In this document: one piece after another, positions 35,511 through 48,706 of the stretch
Layout of the letters: every line of letters starts with the position of its first letter
Numbering within the stretch: position 1 is the stretch's first letter
Origin: Pipra filicauda
Lineage: Eukaryota; Chordata; Aves; Passeriformes; Pipridae
DNA: 64,000 nucleotides
Direction: 5' to 3'
NCBI RefSeq assembly: GCF_003945595.2
Contig: NW_024104319.1
Span: forward strand, 930,001-994,000
The notes under the pieces: model-generated
Told to the model about the DNA's origin: nothing
The model's input: only the letters and a program-made list of their open reading frames with translations
Databases searched by the model: none
Program-made: the position numbers and the translations under genes

Positions 35511-38500
35511 GCATTTTCAACGTTGCTACCCAACTGGGAAACTCCAATATGGTGAGAGTAAGATGCGCACAAAGATCTGAAAAGACCTATCATTTTTCAG
35601 CTTGGTAAATACTCTTCCTGTCCTTGAAGAGGCAATAATTACACAGGAGTTCTAATTCCTACCCTACCTGCAAGCTCCCTTCTCAGCAAAACAGTAGTTC
35701 TGCTTGCATCCTTACTTCCACCCAAAGTCAACAAACTGAAGGCTGGGCAGAATTGTGCATGAGAAACAGAAATGTTCTTGGCACTTCATGGATTCTGGTT
35801 CAAAACCAATAATCACAGCATCAAACCTAAAAACCAGTTCTTCCAAGACTTCATCCAGGAGAGCTGAGAACTGCAAAAATGAGGTTTCTCTGCATCGAGG
35901 CTGGGCAGAACTCATCAGAAAGGGAAGCTACAGTGCAGGGAATTGTGACTGACCAATAAGCCCGTATAATGGGAGAATGCTCAGATGAGATGGATATGGG
36001 TGATGTGCTTATGAAGCTCAGAGAAAAACATGTAGTGTGATTGACCATGGATGTTGCAAAGAAAATCGACATCTTCTCCACACAAAAGGGACTCAAGAAC
36101 AGCCTTTGCTTTAGAAAAACATCTTCGTTACCAAGATATAAACTTAACAACCAACAAAAGAATTTCAAAGAGAGCAATGGATTAAATCTGGCTTCAACCT
36201 ATGTGTACCTTCTTGGTGAGACTGAGAACACCCAGCATCATGGTGGTGAGCATATTCTAGAGAAGGGTAATTGGAATCACATCGGTGTTTTGATAGAACT
36301 ATGTATTGCAACTACTATATTTTGCTAACTTTAACTTACATTTTATTCTGATTTCAATATATTTTGTACCGCTTTCTAAATCAAAGTTCCAATATAATAT
36401 CACCTTTCTTCAAATAAGCAAATTTGTTGTTAAATATTACGCCCTCCACGCATGGACTATCCAGAAGAACCTGGTCATCTTTTATAGTTGTATTTGTGTA
36501 ATTCATAGTCTGTGTATCCAGAGACCTAAGATTCCAGACATAAAGGGCAGCACAGTGGAAAGAAAAAACCTTTCCTCAAGATGTGTAAAAAGCAGTTCAG
36601 ACACGAAACAAACAAACGAAAAAAACTCACACACCAAAACCCCCCCAAAAACCACTCTTAGTCATCTGTTTGCTGAGAAACAGACAAAGGACAAGGACAG
36701 CTGCAAAATGAAAGAATGTGTGCTTGCATATTTCAGATTTCTGATGTAATTTTCAGTGGAGACTACCGTTCTTCCTTTTTGGGCGAGAAGTGAATTTAAA
36801 CCTAAGTTTAGCACAAACTGTTTCTTGAGCCCTAGGGAAAGAATTTACAAAGGAAAAATAGAGAAGAAAAAAGGTTTTACATTTTTCACCAGGGTCAAAA
36901 TGCTCAGAATTCATTTTAGGCATCTATTTTCCACGGATATGTGGGTAGTGTGCCACACAGCGTGGACATCCCAACAAAAGATTGCATTCTGTTTGCTTGA
37001 TTCAATCATGCGAACAAAAGGCATGGAAAAAAACTCCACAATTGCAGCACTATGAAGGGCAGAGGGGATGCTTCTACACAGATTGAAAAATAACAGCAGC
37101 ATCCATAGCTGTTCTGCCAGTAAATATATGGCATGCATTACTTTAAACAGTGAAATTACATAACCTTGAGATCTGGGACTGAAATATGGAAAAGGAAATG
37201 ACCAAATATTGCTGAGGGCTTTGCAGTAGGAAATTGGAGGAAGGGAATGTTATCTACACAGGCATTAGAGAAATGCAACCAAAAGAGGCGTGGAAGGTAA
37301 AATGAAAGCTAAGAGAAGAGTAACACTGAAAGAACAACACAAATATTGACCATTTCCCTGCTGCCAGATAGGGGCCATTTAGACCAGACTTTTCATCCAT
37401 AAACTCAGAATTAGGTGAAGTAGACTGAAGATCCAGGTTGCTTAAGCTGGGAAACCAGCAATGTGGCTGTCACAGTTCTTTTCTGCCCTGTTTTTTTTTT
37501 TTCCACCAGACTCAGATAGAGTGCAGGAGTGATCTTCCAGGGAAAAGGCTCTAAAGACAGACTGAATTGTTATAAAACAGCAGCTGGGATTATGGGAGCC
37601 GGTACATGGCTCTCTCACTCTGAACTGTAGCACCAAGAAAGGCGGTGCTTTGACCCACCTAGATGCTTTTGCTAATGAATTACTGACACAGGGATTGTCC
37701 CTCATTCTCCCATTCTTCTTGCAGGCATCACATATACACCAGAAACAGGTGAGGAAGTGCTGAATGGCAACTTGTTGGTAAATGGGCAGACAAAGAGGTC
37801 CAGTTCAGCAGAAGACAGGAATACAGCCACGAACAGTCACTGCTGGCAGAAGGACCAAAGGAAATATGCTTGAAAGTGTGAGTAGCTGGTAGCCCCTTCC
37901 CTAGGCAGGAATGCCAATTTGCAGTTACTGTAGATGTCATGCCCAGCATCCTGTTTGATGTGACTGCACTCAGACATGGAAACAGGTAGCTCTGCTCTTC
38001 CCTGATGCACAGTGGCAGAGCACAAGAGGGACATTTCTCCCCTAGTGATGAGGAGCTCTCAGGCTGCATCAACAGATGCTATTGGTTGTCTCCACTTTGT
38101 GTACAAGCAGGAGGCTTATTATTCTAAAATCCTGCAACGTTCCCTTCCAACTCAGCATATTCTGTGAAACACGATTTTGTCTGCAGGAATTTCACTCACA
38201 TTTGCTAAATGAGTAACTGAAACAGATAAACAGGAAAAAAAAATATATGTGTGTATCCTTAAAAAAATGGCAATTTGCAGATCCATTCTAGCAGATCCAT
38301 GGTTTTTCCTGGGATTACTCCAATCCTTGATTTTGAGCACAAAGGATAACTCCCTAACAGGCGCCCAGTCTTGCTAGGGTTATTGCATAATCTTCTGGTG
38401 TGTGCCCAAAAATGAGAACACTACAGCACTTATGAAAGCTTCAATGACTTTACTTCCATGATAGAGCTCTGTAGCCCAGCCAGATTTCCGTATGACTACC

Positions 38501-40829
38501 TGCAGACTTGACATTGAGGGATACCCCCTGAGTCAGTGTGTTGAGAAAGTACTTGGAAGCACCTGCTACAGATTGCATTACCCTTCAATTAATGAAATGC
38601 AGCAGGCAGAGGAGAGCAATAATCCTGCTGGAAAGGGTAGACTAATGGCCACTGAAAAGAGAGGGAATCTCATCCAGGATCACAGATCTTGCTTTAAGCA
38701 TAATCCATCTTGGCTTTGCAAAAGTCAGCTTCCATCCTCACAATACCTGCAAAGCTCTGGATCTGCCCTAACTTTGGGGAAATTGCTTGGGAAGAGGGTT
38801 TGGTTGGTTTAAAGATGTACTAGGAATAGACAGCTTTTGAATTTCTATCTTTACCGCTTGGTGATTTGTTGTTTAATAAATCATCTTCAGACTTGAATGG
38901 TAAAAACTTCAGAGAGTAACGTCTTGATGTGCTTGATGTCAGCACTGGTTTATTGCAAAGAAAGAGATGTTTGTGCAGTGTCTGGGAAGGAGCATGCATG
39001 GGAATCACCACAGTGTCACCTTGAAATCTTTCCCGTTCCTTAACGGCAACTAAGTGATCACTGGATGCATGTAATCAAGGAAGCTAACAGAGATTGAGAG
39101 GAGCCAGACAGAGTGCGTGTGGCTGTTTGTGTGTTGATTATGAATATGGGCGAGTGCTGCACTTCTTTATGACACTGCAGAAGTAACACTCGGCTCCTCC
39201 CCTCTGCTCTGTCCCACGGCAGACAAATTTGAGTAACTACCCTCTCAAATAGCCTGGAAATAAAGTGCCCGTAGAGATTTAAGAACGCATTTAAGCCTAT
39301 TCACACTGACATTTAGTACAGGAAGGCATGAAAAAGCATTGTGTTTTTATTTACCCTTCTACAGCATGGGGACCAAACAGAGTACTAGAAGCATGACACA
39401 ACTTTAAAAATACTTTAATTAAGCAGAAGCCCTCATGAAATCCACAACCTTGTATAGTCCAATTTAAAACTGCTGACACTTCTTTTCCTTACTTTCATTC
39501 CTGTTTTGAGAGATAGAAATACTCTGCTTCTCTTAATCTGACAAATTATTTAAGCTCTGAGTTGTACTCTATGAAATAAAAATAGAATAAAGCTGACACA
39601 GTGAAAGGGCTAATCAAAATAAAACTGTGGAGGAGAAGCACTTCAAAGCAGATGTTTCAGGAAGATGACACCATTCTCAGACCCAGAAAATTTCTGCATG
39701 TTGTCAAACCCTGTTGAACTGTTCCTGGCTCTCTGTGGCCTGAAAACTGCTTTCCAAATTTCCAGATTTCTGATGTTTGTGCAAAGCCTGCCTCAATCAA
39801 CATAAACCAACACATAAGTGAATTGCTTTCACCAAAGTGGCCACATGGTATCGCTTTGCTATACAGAGAAAGGGAAGGGGGAGCAGCAGACAGGAGTGAC
39901 TGTGGGTCTTCTGCCCTTTGAGCATGTCATGCTCATTCTCTCACATGAGCCATGCTCATTCTCTCACACCAGCCAGGGGGAGGGCAGCAGTCATTTTCTT
40001 ACCCTGAAGTACTTACAGAAAAACAGGTAAATTTAGGCCCTCTGCATCTCTGAGTACATTGTTTTCAGTCTGTCACTGCTCTACATTGACTGCAGTTAAT
40101 CCCATCCATGGACAGAGATGAGGTTCTGATGATAAAGGCATTGGCTAACTATCAGAAAGAGGCCCTGAAATCACCTGCTTTGATTAGCAGAGCAACTTCG
40201 TTTAAAAATACTTCATTTTAAGGTACAGTCTGATCCTCTGTCTTTACAGCTTGGGATCTTTTGAATTCCTCAGGGCTCAGCTGATGGAGAGCCAATTGCT
40301 AAAGAGAAAAGGAGCGGAGGGCAGACACAGGAGCTGACAGGCTGTTACTTCTCAGGTAGAAATTGGGAGATATCTTCCCTGAGTAGTGTACAACTGACTA
40401 CAGAAAGACTTCCTTGTTTGTTCTCCTTTGGAGATAGTGTGCAGCCAAAAGAAAACAGGCTGCCTGTCTGTTGGGGGCATCTACTGGAGCCCTGCTCGGG
40501 GCCCTGCAGCCCTGGGCCCTTGCCCAGGCTGAGGAATGTGGCTGCTGCTTTCCCGTTTTCAGGTTCAGCCAGTGTCAAAGCCGAGCACTCATCCCGGAGA
40601 CACATGCACAGAGGACACTGACATGAAGCCGCAGACAAAGCGCTGCTTTCACAGCACCCACATAACAGGACTCACATAAACAGGGGCACAGACAACCAAG
40701 TCCCCTCCTCCTCATGAGCTGACTCGTCCCACAGGCACCCCACAATCATAGGTCCCCCCCAGACACCAGCCCATCCCTGAGGTCTCTCTGTTTGCCAGCT
40801 GGTTGAGCTTGAAGATTGTCAATTAATTG
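35511..40829. other. Long unique noncoding stretch
   Basis: No recognised gene. Contains a short CR1 tail (listed separately), a C-rich and A-rich patch at 36597-36655, and a 23-bp-period tandem pair at 39928-39968 (18-mer catgctcattctctcaca twice). Open frames of up to 147 codons show no domain. Confidence 0.5.
38125..38168 (+). mobile_element. CR1 tail scrap
   Basis: The words 'cgttcccttccaactcagca' and 'tattctgtgaaac' match the very end of CR1 as seen at 7500-7530. Only about 45 bp remain, so this could be a severely 5'-truncated insertion. Confidence 0.55.
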
Positions 40830-40894
40830 CACCACACAGACACACGCACAGGCACACAGACAGACACACACACACACATGCACACACATACACA
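40830..40894. repeat. CA microsatellite, impure
   Basis: About 65 bp of CA repeats with GA and TG interruptions, lying 100 bp beyond the 3' end of the TOPORS-like pseudogene. Confidence 0.9.
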
Positions 40895-41011
40895 GTTGTG
40901 GGAAAAGTAAAAACACTCCCCCCCTTCAGCAGCTGGCAGTAGGTATACGGGCTGTGACCTGTGGTCCCGCTCTAGTCAGTGGTACTCTGCCCTTCATTCA
41001 TACTGGTTCCC

Positions 41012-41920
41012 TCAGTAGCTGGTTTTCGGGACAAAGGAGTTTCCTCTGACCTCGTTGAGAGTGGAGGGCCCTGGCACGGAAACTTCTGGGTCCTCCTGTG
41101 GCTCTTCTTGTTGCCCACAAGGGGGACTGGGGTGGAGAGGAGGCTGACAGGACCCACAGGGGCAGCAGCTGTGATGATGGGGCACTCCACACTGCTGCAT
41201 CCAGCAGGGCTGATGGAGAGGGTTGGACTGGGGGCAGAAGAACTGCTTCGGGAATCTGCAGGGCTGGGGGCAGCTACAAGGCTGCCTTCCCACCCCCCAG
41301 CTGCACGGGTGTCCCACTGGCCCACCGTGTGCAGTGAGCTGGTGCAGGAACATTGCTGTGCGGCTTCAGAGGGAAACCCCTGCAGCTGACCCAGCAGAAT
41401 TTTGTCCAGCCCAAAGGGGCACAACATGGATGTGATGGTGTGCTTCACCATGACTGCATCTGAACGATTGGCACCAGAGAGCTACCTCAGCTTCCTGCAC
41501 AGCCAGGGCAGCTGGGTCCAGAGAAAAGCTGGGAACAAATGTTGAAGGGGTTGTACAGACATAAGGATCGAAGTTGCACACTAGATGCCCTGGCACCAGT
41601 TCTGCAGCTGATGACCAGGATAGTGCAGGTTGATGACATCTGTGGGTGACTAAGTGGCCAAAATCTTCCTCTTCTCGGCAGAAAATGTCTGACAATTCCA
41701 CAAGTGATCTGAAGATGTCAAAATTGTCATCCCGCTGCACTGAGTGCAGGATGGATGTCACCCTCCTCTTGCAGAGGAGACACTCAGGCTTCGTCTCAGC
41801 CCACCACAGGATGCACACATAGCAGAAATGGTGGAGGCCTGGCAGCGAGTAGCTGGCCTCCTCCCAGCTCTGCAGGCAGATGGGACAGCAGTTGTCCAGC
41901 TCTGTGGCCATGCTCTCCAT
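41012..41920 (-). pseudogene. TOPORS-like RING-finger protein, degenerate copy
   Basis: Birds carry many short TOPORS-like genes predicted to be E3 ubiquitin ligases. This copy starts at ATG 41920 or 41911 with the RING finger at residues 12-50: Cys12, Cys15, His30, Cys33, Cys36, Cys47, Cys50. The third zinc ligand, expected at residue 28, is Gly (codon 41839-41837, GGC instead of TGC). Flanking text 'SWEEASYSLPGLHHFCYVC', 'KPECLLCKRRVTSILHSV' is typical of the family. The first frame runs 184 codons to a stop at 41366. The family's Ser/Ala/Pro-rich C-terminal region ('GGWEGSLVAAPSPADSRSSS') continues in a second frame at about 41440-41115. The acidic end ('QEEPQEDPEVSVPGPST') is back in the first frame at 41113-41060, ending at 41012. 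At least two compensating frameshifts and one lost ligand argue for a dead or dying copy. No introns are visible. Confidence 0.82.
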
Positions 41921-43800
41921 GTGCTGTGGGGTCTTGGGATGTCTGGTAGTCTTGAGCTGCCCCCTCTCACTGGTGCTGCAGCAGTGGGTGACATGCTAGA
42001 AGAGTTCAGGCCCCACAGCACTCGAATCAGGGAAAGGGGTATAGCATGTCCATGGTGCCAGGTTACATGGCACTTTCATCAGGGCATCTGGCCATCCAGG
42101 TCTTGGCCCCCCACAGCAACAGTTGTCCTGCTATGGAGGCTCTGGTTATGCAGCAAAAGAGAACACCAGCAGGTTCCTTCCTGGCTCTTTCCCCTTTTTC
42201 TGGCAAGCTTTTCTATTCTGCTCTTCATTGCTTTACCCAGCACTGGTCATGGATGGAGGTCACCTCCTTGGAGGTGGGGGAGAAGCAGACAACCTCAAAC
42301 AGCCTGCCTCAGTCATTTACCCCTTGCAATGCCCTGAGAGGGATTTGCCTGTCTCCCCTTGGAGGTCTGCACACTATTCTCTCTCAAACACAGCATGGCC
42401 CAGTGGGACATCATGGGGGACATGACCATGTCATCCTTGACCAGGCAGAAGTTAGCTGACTTAGGGCTACTCAGCAGCTTCTGTGATTAGCCTCACCTGC
42501 ACGATTTGCTTCTCTTTATATCCCCTTTCCCCTCTTCCTCTTTTTAACAAGTTTTTCTTTTTAACATCTTCATCCCTTTTCAAATAAGCAGTCGACCAAG
42601 CTGGCTCACTCCCTGGAGGCCCTGTGTTTTCTGTACCTTTGCTTGATCCTTATGATATGGTCGTCTTCTTAACACCCATCATTTGCCAGCAGCTCCTTTA
42701 AACTAGTACTCTCCTTTTTGGTGTTTCTCATTTCAGCCATTTTTCATGTTTCTGTCTTCTTAGTAGGTCAGGGCTGCCTATTTGCATGTACAGATACGTT
42801 GATATGTCATATATACAGACCTTCCAGCACCTTCTACTACCACTCTTCTCCCCGAACCTTGCTCTTCAGCGGAACAATTTCTCTCATGTTGCAACAAGGC
42901 TGGGCCATCCTGTGTAGAGTTCCGTGGATATGACCATGCCTTCTGCAGGGCGGTACATAGCCTATTCACAGGGCGTTTCAATGAGGGAAGGGAAGAAAAG
43001 AAAGAGGAGATCAAAGACATAAAATTCTGCAGTGTCTAGGCTGTAGGAGTTCAGCGGCAATCCCATCTAAGAAGAAAGGCAGAAACATTTCAGAGAACTG
43101 TCAGCCCAGAAGTACTTGGATTTTTCAACAAACCTCATTATTTTCTTTGTGGTAAAGAACAGGGGTAAAATTAAAATATTGAGAATTTCCAAAAAGCTGG
43201 AAGTGCCATTTGAAGGTCCACGTACTCTAGGACAGATGGATATGGTTCCGCGCAAACAAGACTTCTGTGCTTATCTGTATGTGCATGCTACTTTCCTAGG
43301 GTGCCTGTCCATCCTCCTTTTTACTTAGCTGATTCCACTAGCTGCAGTGAGCCCCTGGTGACCCAGCCATCCCCACCCTCCCAATGCTTACTGAAAGATG
43401 TGTACAGTGCAGGCAGTGTACCACAGACAAGGTGACTGAACAAAGGGTGCATGGAACCTGTGGTGATGCAAAGGGCAGAACACAGGTTCCCTGTGTTCCC
43501 CTCTCTCCATGCAGAACTCCCCAAACAGAAGTGTTCTCAATCTGCCTTCAGGAGCAATCAGGCATTTCAAAGCGGGGTGTTAAGAAAATTGTCTTCCTCC
43601 TCTGGCTCAGCCTGGACAGCAGGACATGCTGGTTAAATGGAATTTTGACCTGAACCTGTCTTCAGGCTCTCTAGCACCTCGCACCCAGTGCCATCAGAGC
43701 AAGGGTATTTCCAGCACAAAGCTGATCCAATACTGTTGATCTTTCTCCCTCCTGTGTAACTGTGTAATCCTCTTTCACAACATTGCCATTGCATAAGCTG
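41921..43800. other. Noncoding stretch upstream of the pseudogene
   Basis: This would hold the promoter and 5' UTR of the TOPORS-like copy if it were ever transcribed. I see no clear TATA box. Plus-strand frames here (for example 41744-42337) are the antisense shadow of the RING region running on by chance. Confidence 0.5.
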
Positions 43801-44097
43801 TGTAAGCAATGTGCAAGACCTGTGCACTGAGACCTCTCAGGTTTGCCCTCTCTGAGCTTTCCTTGACCTGCTGTAGATTTGTTTTCCTTCTCTTAGCTCT
43901 GACAGCAATTTCTCCAGCTGAACAGGTGCCTGTGCCTGATCTATTTTACTTCTGTTTCTGCTTGTGAGATACAACATAGTTTTGCATAGACAGCAGTGAC
44001 AAGCTGCTACTCCATGTGTAATGAGACATACAATAGCAACATGATGACAAAGTGCTGACCTGGCAGGACAGCAGAGGTCTTGGGAAGCTGGGCAACA
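43801..44097. repeat. Unnamed interspersed repeat, copy 2
   Basis: Second copy of the repeat at 8282-8590, same orientation. Both begin tgtaagcaa, share 'tctcttagctctgacag', 'aatttctcc', 'gcctgatct', 'gacaagctg', 'actccatgtg' and 'caacatgatgacaaagtgct', and end near 'gcagaggtcttg' plus about 12 bases. Similarity stops outside these limits. On the minus strand a short frame reads 'QLEKLLSELREGKQIY', of unclear meaning. Confidence 0.75.
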
Positions 44098-46871
44098 GGA
44101 CATGGCACAGAGGAGCACAGCAGCAAACAGCTTGCCCACTATCAGCTACAGAGTGAACCTGGAGCTGGACAAACTGAGTTTAGGGGTAATAAAGAGAACA
44201 AAGGGATAACATATTGAAATGGCACCAGGTATAGTAAATTTGGATGTAAAATGGAGCCGCAGACCAGTGGAGAAAGAGAGCAATAAATCAGCAAATGTAT
44301 AAAAGTTATCCCAAGTAGTCCTAGAAGGACAAAGAAGAATATGAACAAATATCAACATGAACATCATGTTCTTGGTGAAGGACTCTGGATGCTGACAGCT
44401 CCCAGTAACATCCCCCATGACCTCCACCAGTGTGAAACCTCTAGGACACAGGGGAGCAGTGAAAGGATGAGCATAGAATCAAGGAAAAGGGGTTAAATGA
44501 AGGAGAAAGTGTGTGTGGCTGTGTGCATGTGCGTGACCATTTCACAGCAGTACTCTCACTGCATTGCTATTACTTCATTTTTGAAACAACTGGAGCTGGA
44601 TTAAAATGGTCTCTCAATATTTCAATTATACTAACAATAGATTTCTAGTTTTACTTCTTCCTTGATATATTTCCTTCTTGACCATAAACAATATTTTCTG
44701 TATAACAACAGACAACAGGAAGTTCAGAATGTCTTTGTTTCATGCCCATGCACCATGAATTACAAGAGACAATGTGTGCTCCATCACCTTTTTTTTTTAG
44801 CAATGGAGAAATACAGGAGGTCTTTTTTTTTGTGTCATACTAATCCCACTGTTATCAATGCATTCTTCACTCCTAAATATCAACACATATGGAGATAATT
44901 CTGTTTCCTATTTTATGTTTTTCTTCCACATCCTTTTCGAAAAACACAAAAAGCCAGGGGGAAAAAAAAAGATGGAGAGAGGGCTTTGCAATATCAAGGG
45001 AGTAACTGCTTAGCTATCTGCATGATCCACAAGGAGAAATAGTTGGGCTTTTTTAAATTTGTCAATTACTTTCAATGTATGTGCTAGAATGCCTGTCCAT
45101 AGGTTTTCAGACCCTTTTTCAATGGCAACGGATGCCCTCAGAGAGTAAGCACCAGCTAAAGATGCACTTAATGTTACAGTCACAAGAATGGTTTCAAGCT
45201 TCTTTTCCTTCCAGTATTGCACTGGTACTGGTACTTGAACTGCTCACAGCCCTACAGTGAACATCAGCTCTACACAGAACAATCTGTCTGCCCAGATGTG
45301 TCACTAAATAGATAGCAGTCCCTGTTGCCCTGTCAGAAAGACTCCTCTGTGAAATGTGCTGTCAGGGAAAGTGTTCCAAAAGCCCTGAGAATAATGTCCC
45401 TTCTCGATGTGTCTTTAAAAATGCTGGCAGATGGCTGAGTTTCTCCACCTTCCTTCCCTCCTTCCCACGTTTAGCTCAGAAAAGTCCTGCCTACATGAAT
45501 CCAAAGCACACTGTGAAATGTTCTTCGACTAATCATTTGTGTTTCTGCTAGGAGGAAGCCAAAAACAGTGATACCAGAATGCCAAAGGGCTTCCTACCAA
45601 CTGTGTGAGCCTCCCTCAACTAGTGCAGCTATATACGTGTCCCAGTGTTTCCTTACTATCCCTCAGGGTTTAGAAGGTTTGTGACTTTGCACCACACCTC
45701 CAGGAAACTTCCAAGGAAAACGTAAGATTGCAAGAAGTTTAATAGTCAATGAAGAGTCACTGTAACAGAAGAGGGAAGGGGATTTTTCTCTAGACCTCCT
45801 GCAACTCTGATATGTCTCCCCCACAAGAAAATATGCTGACACTGGGGAAGAATAAGTAAGCTAAGAGTTCAACGCAGACCATAGCGCTCACGTTCCCAGA
45901 GGCAGGCTATCAGCCCTGGGTGCAGAAGTGAGGTAAGGGAAGGGAGAGAAGTGAGAACTTCCTACTCTCTTATAAATTTCAGAAATTCCCCCAAAAGAGA
46001 GCAAGCATTAGTATCTCCATAAGGGATTGCACACACTAGGTTGGTAGTAACCCACCTGACAAAAAAAAAAAAAAGAAAAAATCCCTCGAAACCACAGCTT
46101 AGACTTTTTTGTTTTACCCTGCACTTTGCATTGCACTGTTAGCTTTCTGACTGCCAGCAGAGAATATAGGAGTTTTTTGAGTTCCATCAAAAGTATGATG
46201 AGAATAAACTTACTTAAGAGGCACACTGTTTATAGGCTGATAGAATTACCCTTCATATCCCTTTTGCTTCACAGTCACGCACAGGAAGCAGTACTGAGAC
46301 AGCACAGCTGAAATACTGTAGGAATAAAAGAAGGCAACAGAAATTCTTCTCTAAAGTGGTACTGTCATTTTATTAGGATATCAGCAAAATTTCCACCTAG
46401 GGTTTTCAATTTCATCTCATGGAATAAAGTCATACTTGGGCACCAATTTGTTCATTTAGTTCTTCCTTCAATAAAACACAGGAAAGTGCTGACATGCCTT
46501 AGTTCATGAATCCCTCTATAAATCTCTGTGAATTACATTTACATCATCTCATGTCCCACTTGTGGTGTGCACTGTTGTTACATAACTTTTATGTCACATC
46601 TTATAGCATCACAGACACTGATGGTGCAGCATGAACCAATGTTGTGCCAGTGGTGAATTTTTGCTAATAAACTAAGCTGCCATCTGGGCAGCAAATAAAG
46701 CACACAGTCCACTTCTGCGGACAAATCTGACAGACACATAATTTTGTCTGGACAATGTCACAGACTTCTCATGTAAACAAATGATCTATGGACGAGATTT
46801 TCATGGAGGTAAAATTATTCCGCCCCTCATTCCATATTTCTGCATCTGTCTGATGTTGTCTTCCTTCTGCC
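44098..46871. other. Unique noncoding stretch
   Basis: No gene recognised; an A-rich run lies at 46061-46080. Confidence 0.55.
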
Positions 46872-46993
46872 AGTGTGTGTGTGTGTATGTGTGTATATAT
46901 GTATGTGTATATATATGTGTGTGTATACATATATTTATATGTATGTGTGTGTATGTGTGTGTATAGATATGTGTATATATATACATATATATA
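46872..46993. repeat. TG/TA microsatellite
   Basis: About 120 bp of TG and TA dinucleotide repeats with short interruptions. The alternating purine-pyrimidine pattern favours Z-DNA or cruciform formation and instability. Confidence 0.9.
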
Positions 46994-48706
46994 GGCTCTG
47001 TCTATAGCAGTGGTGATCAAATAGAAATTGCTCCAGATGACATGGCTAGAATAAACAAAAGACAAACACAGGTTGCCACTACAGTAGATCATGCTATGAT
47101 TTCTCTGAGGAAATCCAGTGTCTGCTATGTGACATGCACCACGGTCTAAAGCAGTATTTATAACAGCTGAAAGTCAAAGTAAAGTGAAAACAAAAGGAGC
47201 TTTTGCTAGAGAAAATTAAGAAAAGAAAAAAAAAAAAGAAAGAGCCATTCTGGCAGCCCTGCCTGGTTCTCACATCACATGGCTGGGCAATGTCACCTTC
47301 TATCACAATTGACAGCATCCTAGCAGTTATAAAACCAGGCAAACAAACAGTTGTGAGAGGTCATGTTTGAAAATAAATACCCCCAGGACTATATATTTGG
47401 CCATCTCTATGTACCTTAATCATCAGATGAATTCCATAAATGTTGTTATATCAACAACTTCTGCTATAATCAGGCCATTCTTTCTCCCTCTATATATGTA
47501 TATGTGTGTGTATGAAGGCTTATATATCAGCCTTCCTATCTACAGTTATTTGTTTACTTGCATTTAAACACAGATATGCTAAAGATGAAACTTTCCTGAT
47601 TTTAGTTTTGTCCTGCAGAAACTTGTTCAAGGTCCTTTGAAACTGTTGCTGCAGCACTGAGGAGGACACTGTGGAAATGATAAATGGCAAATAAATTATA
47701 AAAAAGAAATATAAGCCTAAGAACAGCCAGCAGCAGATAGTGTCCCTTACTTGACAATAAAACTCACATCACTCATGAGATTTTTTTTCACTTGAAGTAA
47801 CCATGCAAAAACTCTTCTGTGTCATTCCTCATCAAAACCTGTTCTTACAAACAGAAGTAAAAAGCCATTCTAAGGTGACCATCCTTGTTTTCTTACAGTC
47901 AGCACTACTGATGTGGCATGCTATGCCCATGTGCCACGGAGGCTGTGGGGTGTAAGGGTCATCAATGTCCTTTACTATCAGATTGGCTGCTCAGCACAGG
48001 GCCCCTGTAACAATGCCAATTTATTGGAGCCAGGAATAGGCTCCTTTACTCCAGCCTGCAGAGAAGCATGAAGTGACTCACAGCTGGGAAAGTAATGGTA
48101 AGGTCTAGCTCTCCAAGTACAGTGCCACCTGCCAAAAGCAGGTTCTTGAAAAGCAATAAAGTACCAACTTTACTACTTACACATCCTACTCTCTTCACCC
48201 AGTGATGAAGAGCATTACTAGACTGGCGTTGAGTTTAATTAGAAGAGATGCTTCAAACAAGCTATATTAAATCCATAAAAATATGTGCAGGTGTGTATAT
48301 GTATAAATACATATATTTGCATCTGCATTCAAGAAGAATGGATCAAAACTGCAATAAACAGCGATGATGTACCCTCGAACATTCATCTCTTAGTTATACG
48401 CCAACATTAATTTTTAAACTTTCCAGGCTTTGTTGGACTGTTCTTGCTCTATCATTATGCTGCAAATGCAGAGTGGTGAAAGGGACATAACAGACACCCT
48501 GCAGGGCAAATAAAAACAACATGCACAGCAGGACTCTCATGTTACACCAGGGCGTAAAGAGGTTTACTTATTTTGATTGTACCATTTTCTAGAATGTACT
48601 CTGAGAAAAAAAAAAAAATGAAATCAGCTACCGGAACAAGTTGCTCCTGCCACTTATCATTACTCAAGCTGAAATACTGTCTTGGATCAGTACAAAAATA
48701 CCTGTA
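46994..48706. other. Unique noncoding stretch
   Basis: No gene recognised. An A-rich run sits at 47221-47240 and a minor TA/TG patch at 47491-47512. Confidence 0.5.

Noticed and set aside
36306..36749. 147-codon plus-strand open frame
   Set aside because: Low-complexity Lys/Thr/Asn-rich end from an A/C patch and no domain.
41744..42337. 197-codon plus-strand open frame
   Set aside because: Its first part is antisense to the RING-finger region; the remainder shows no domain.
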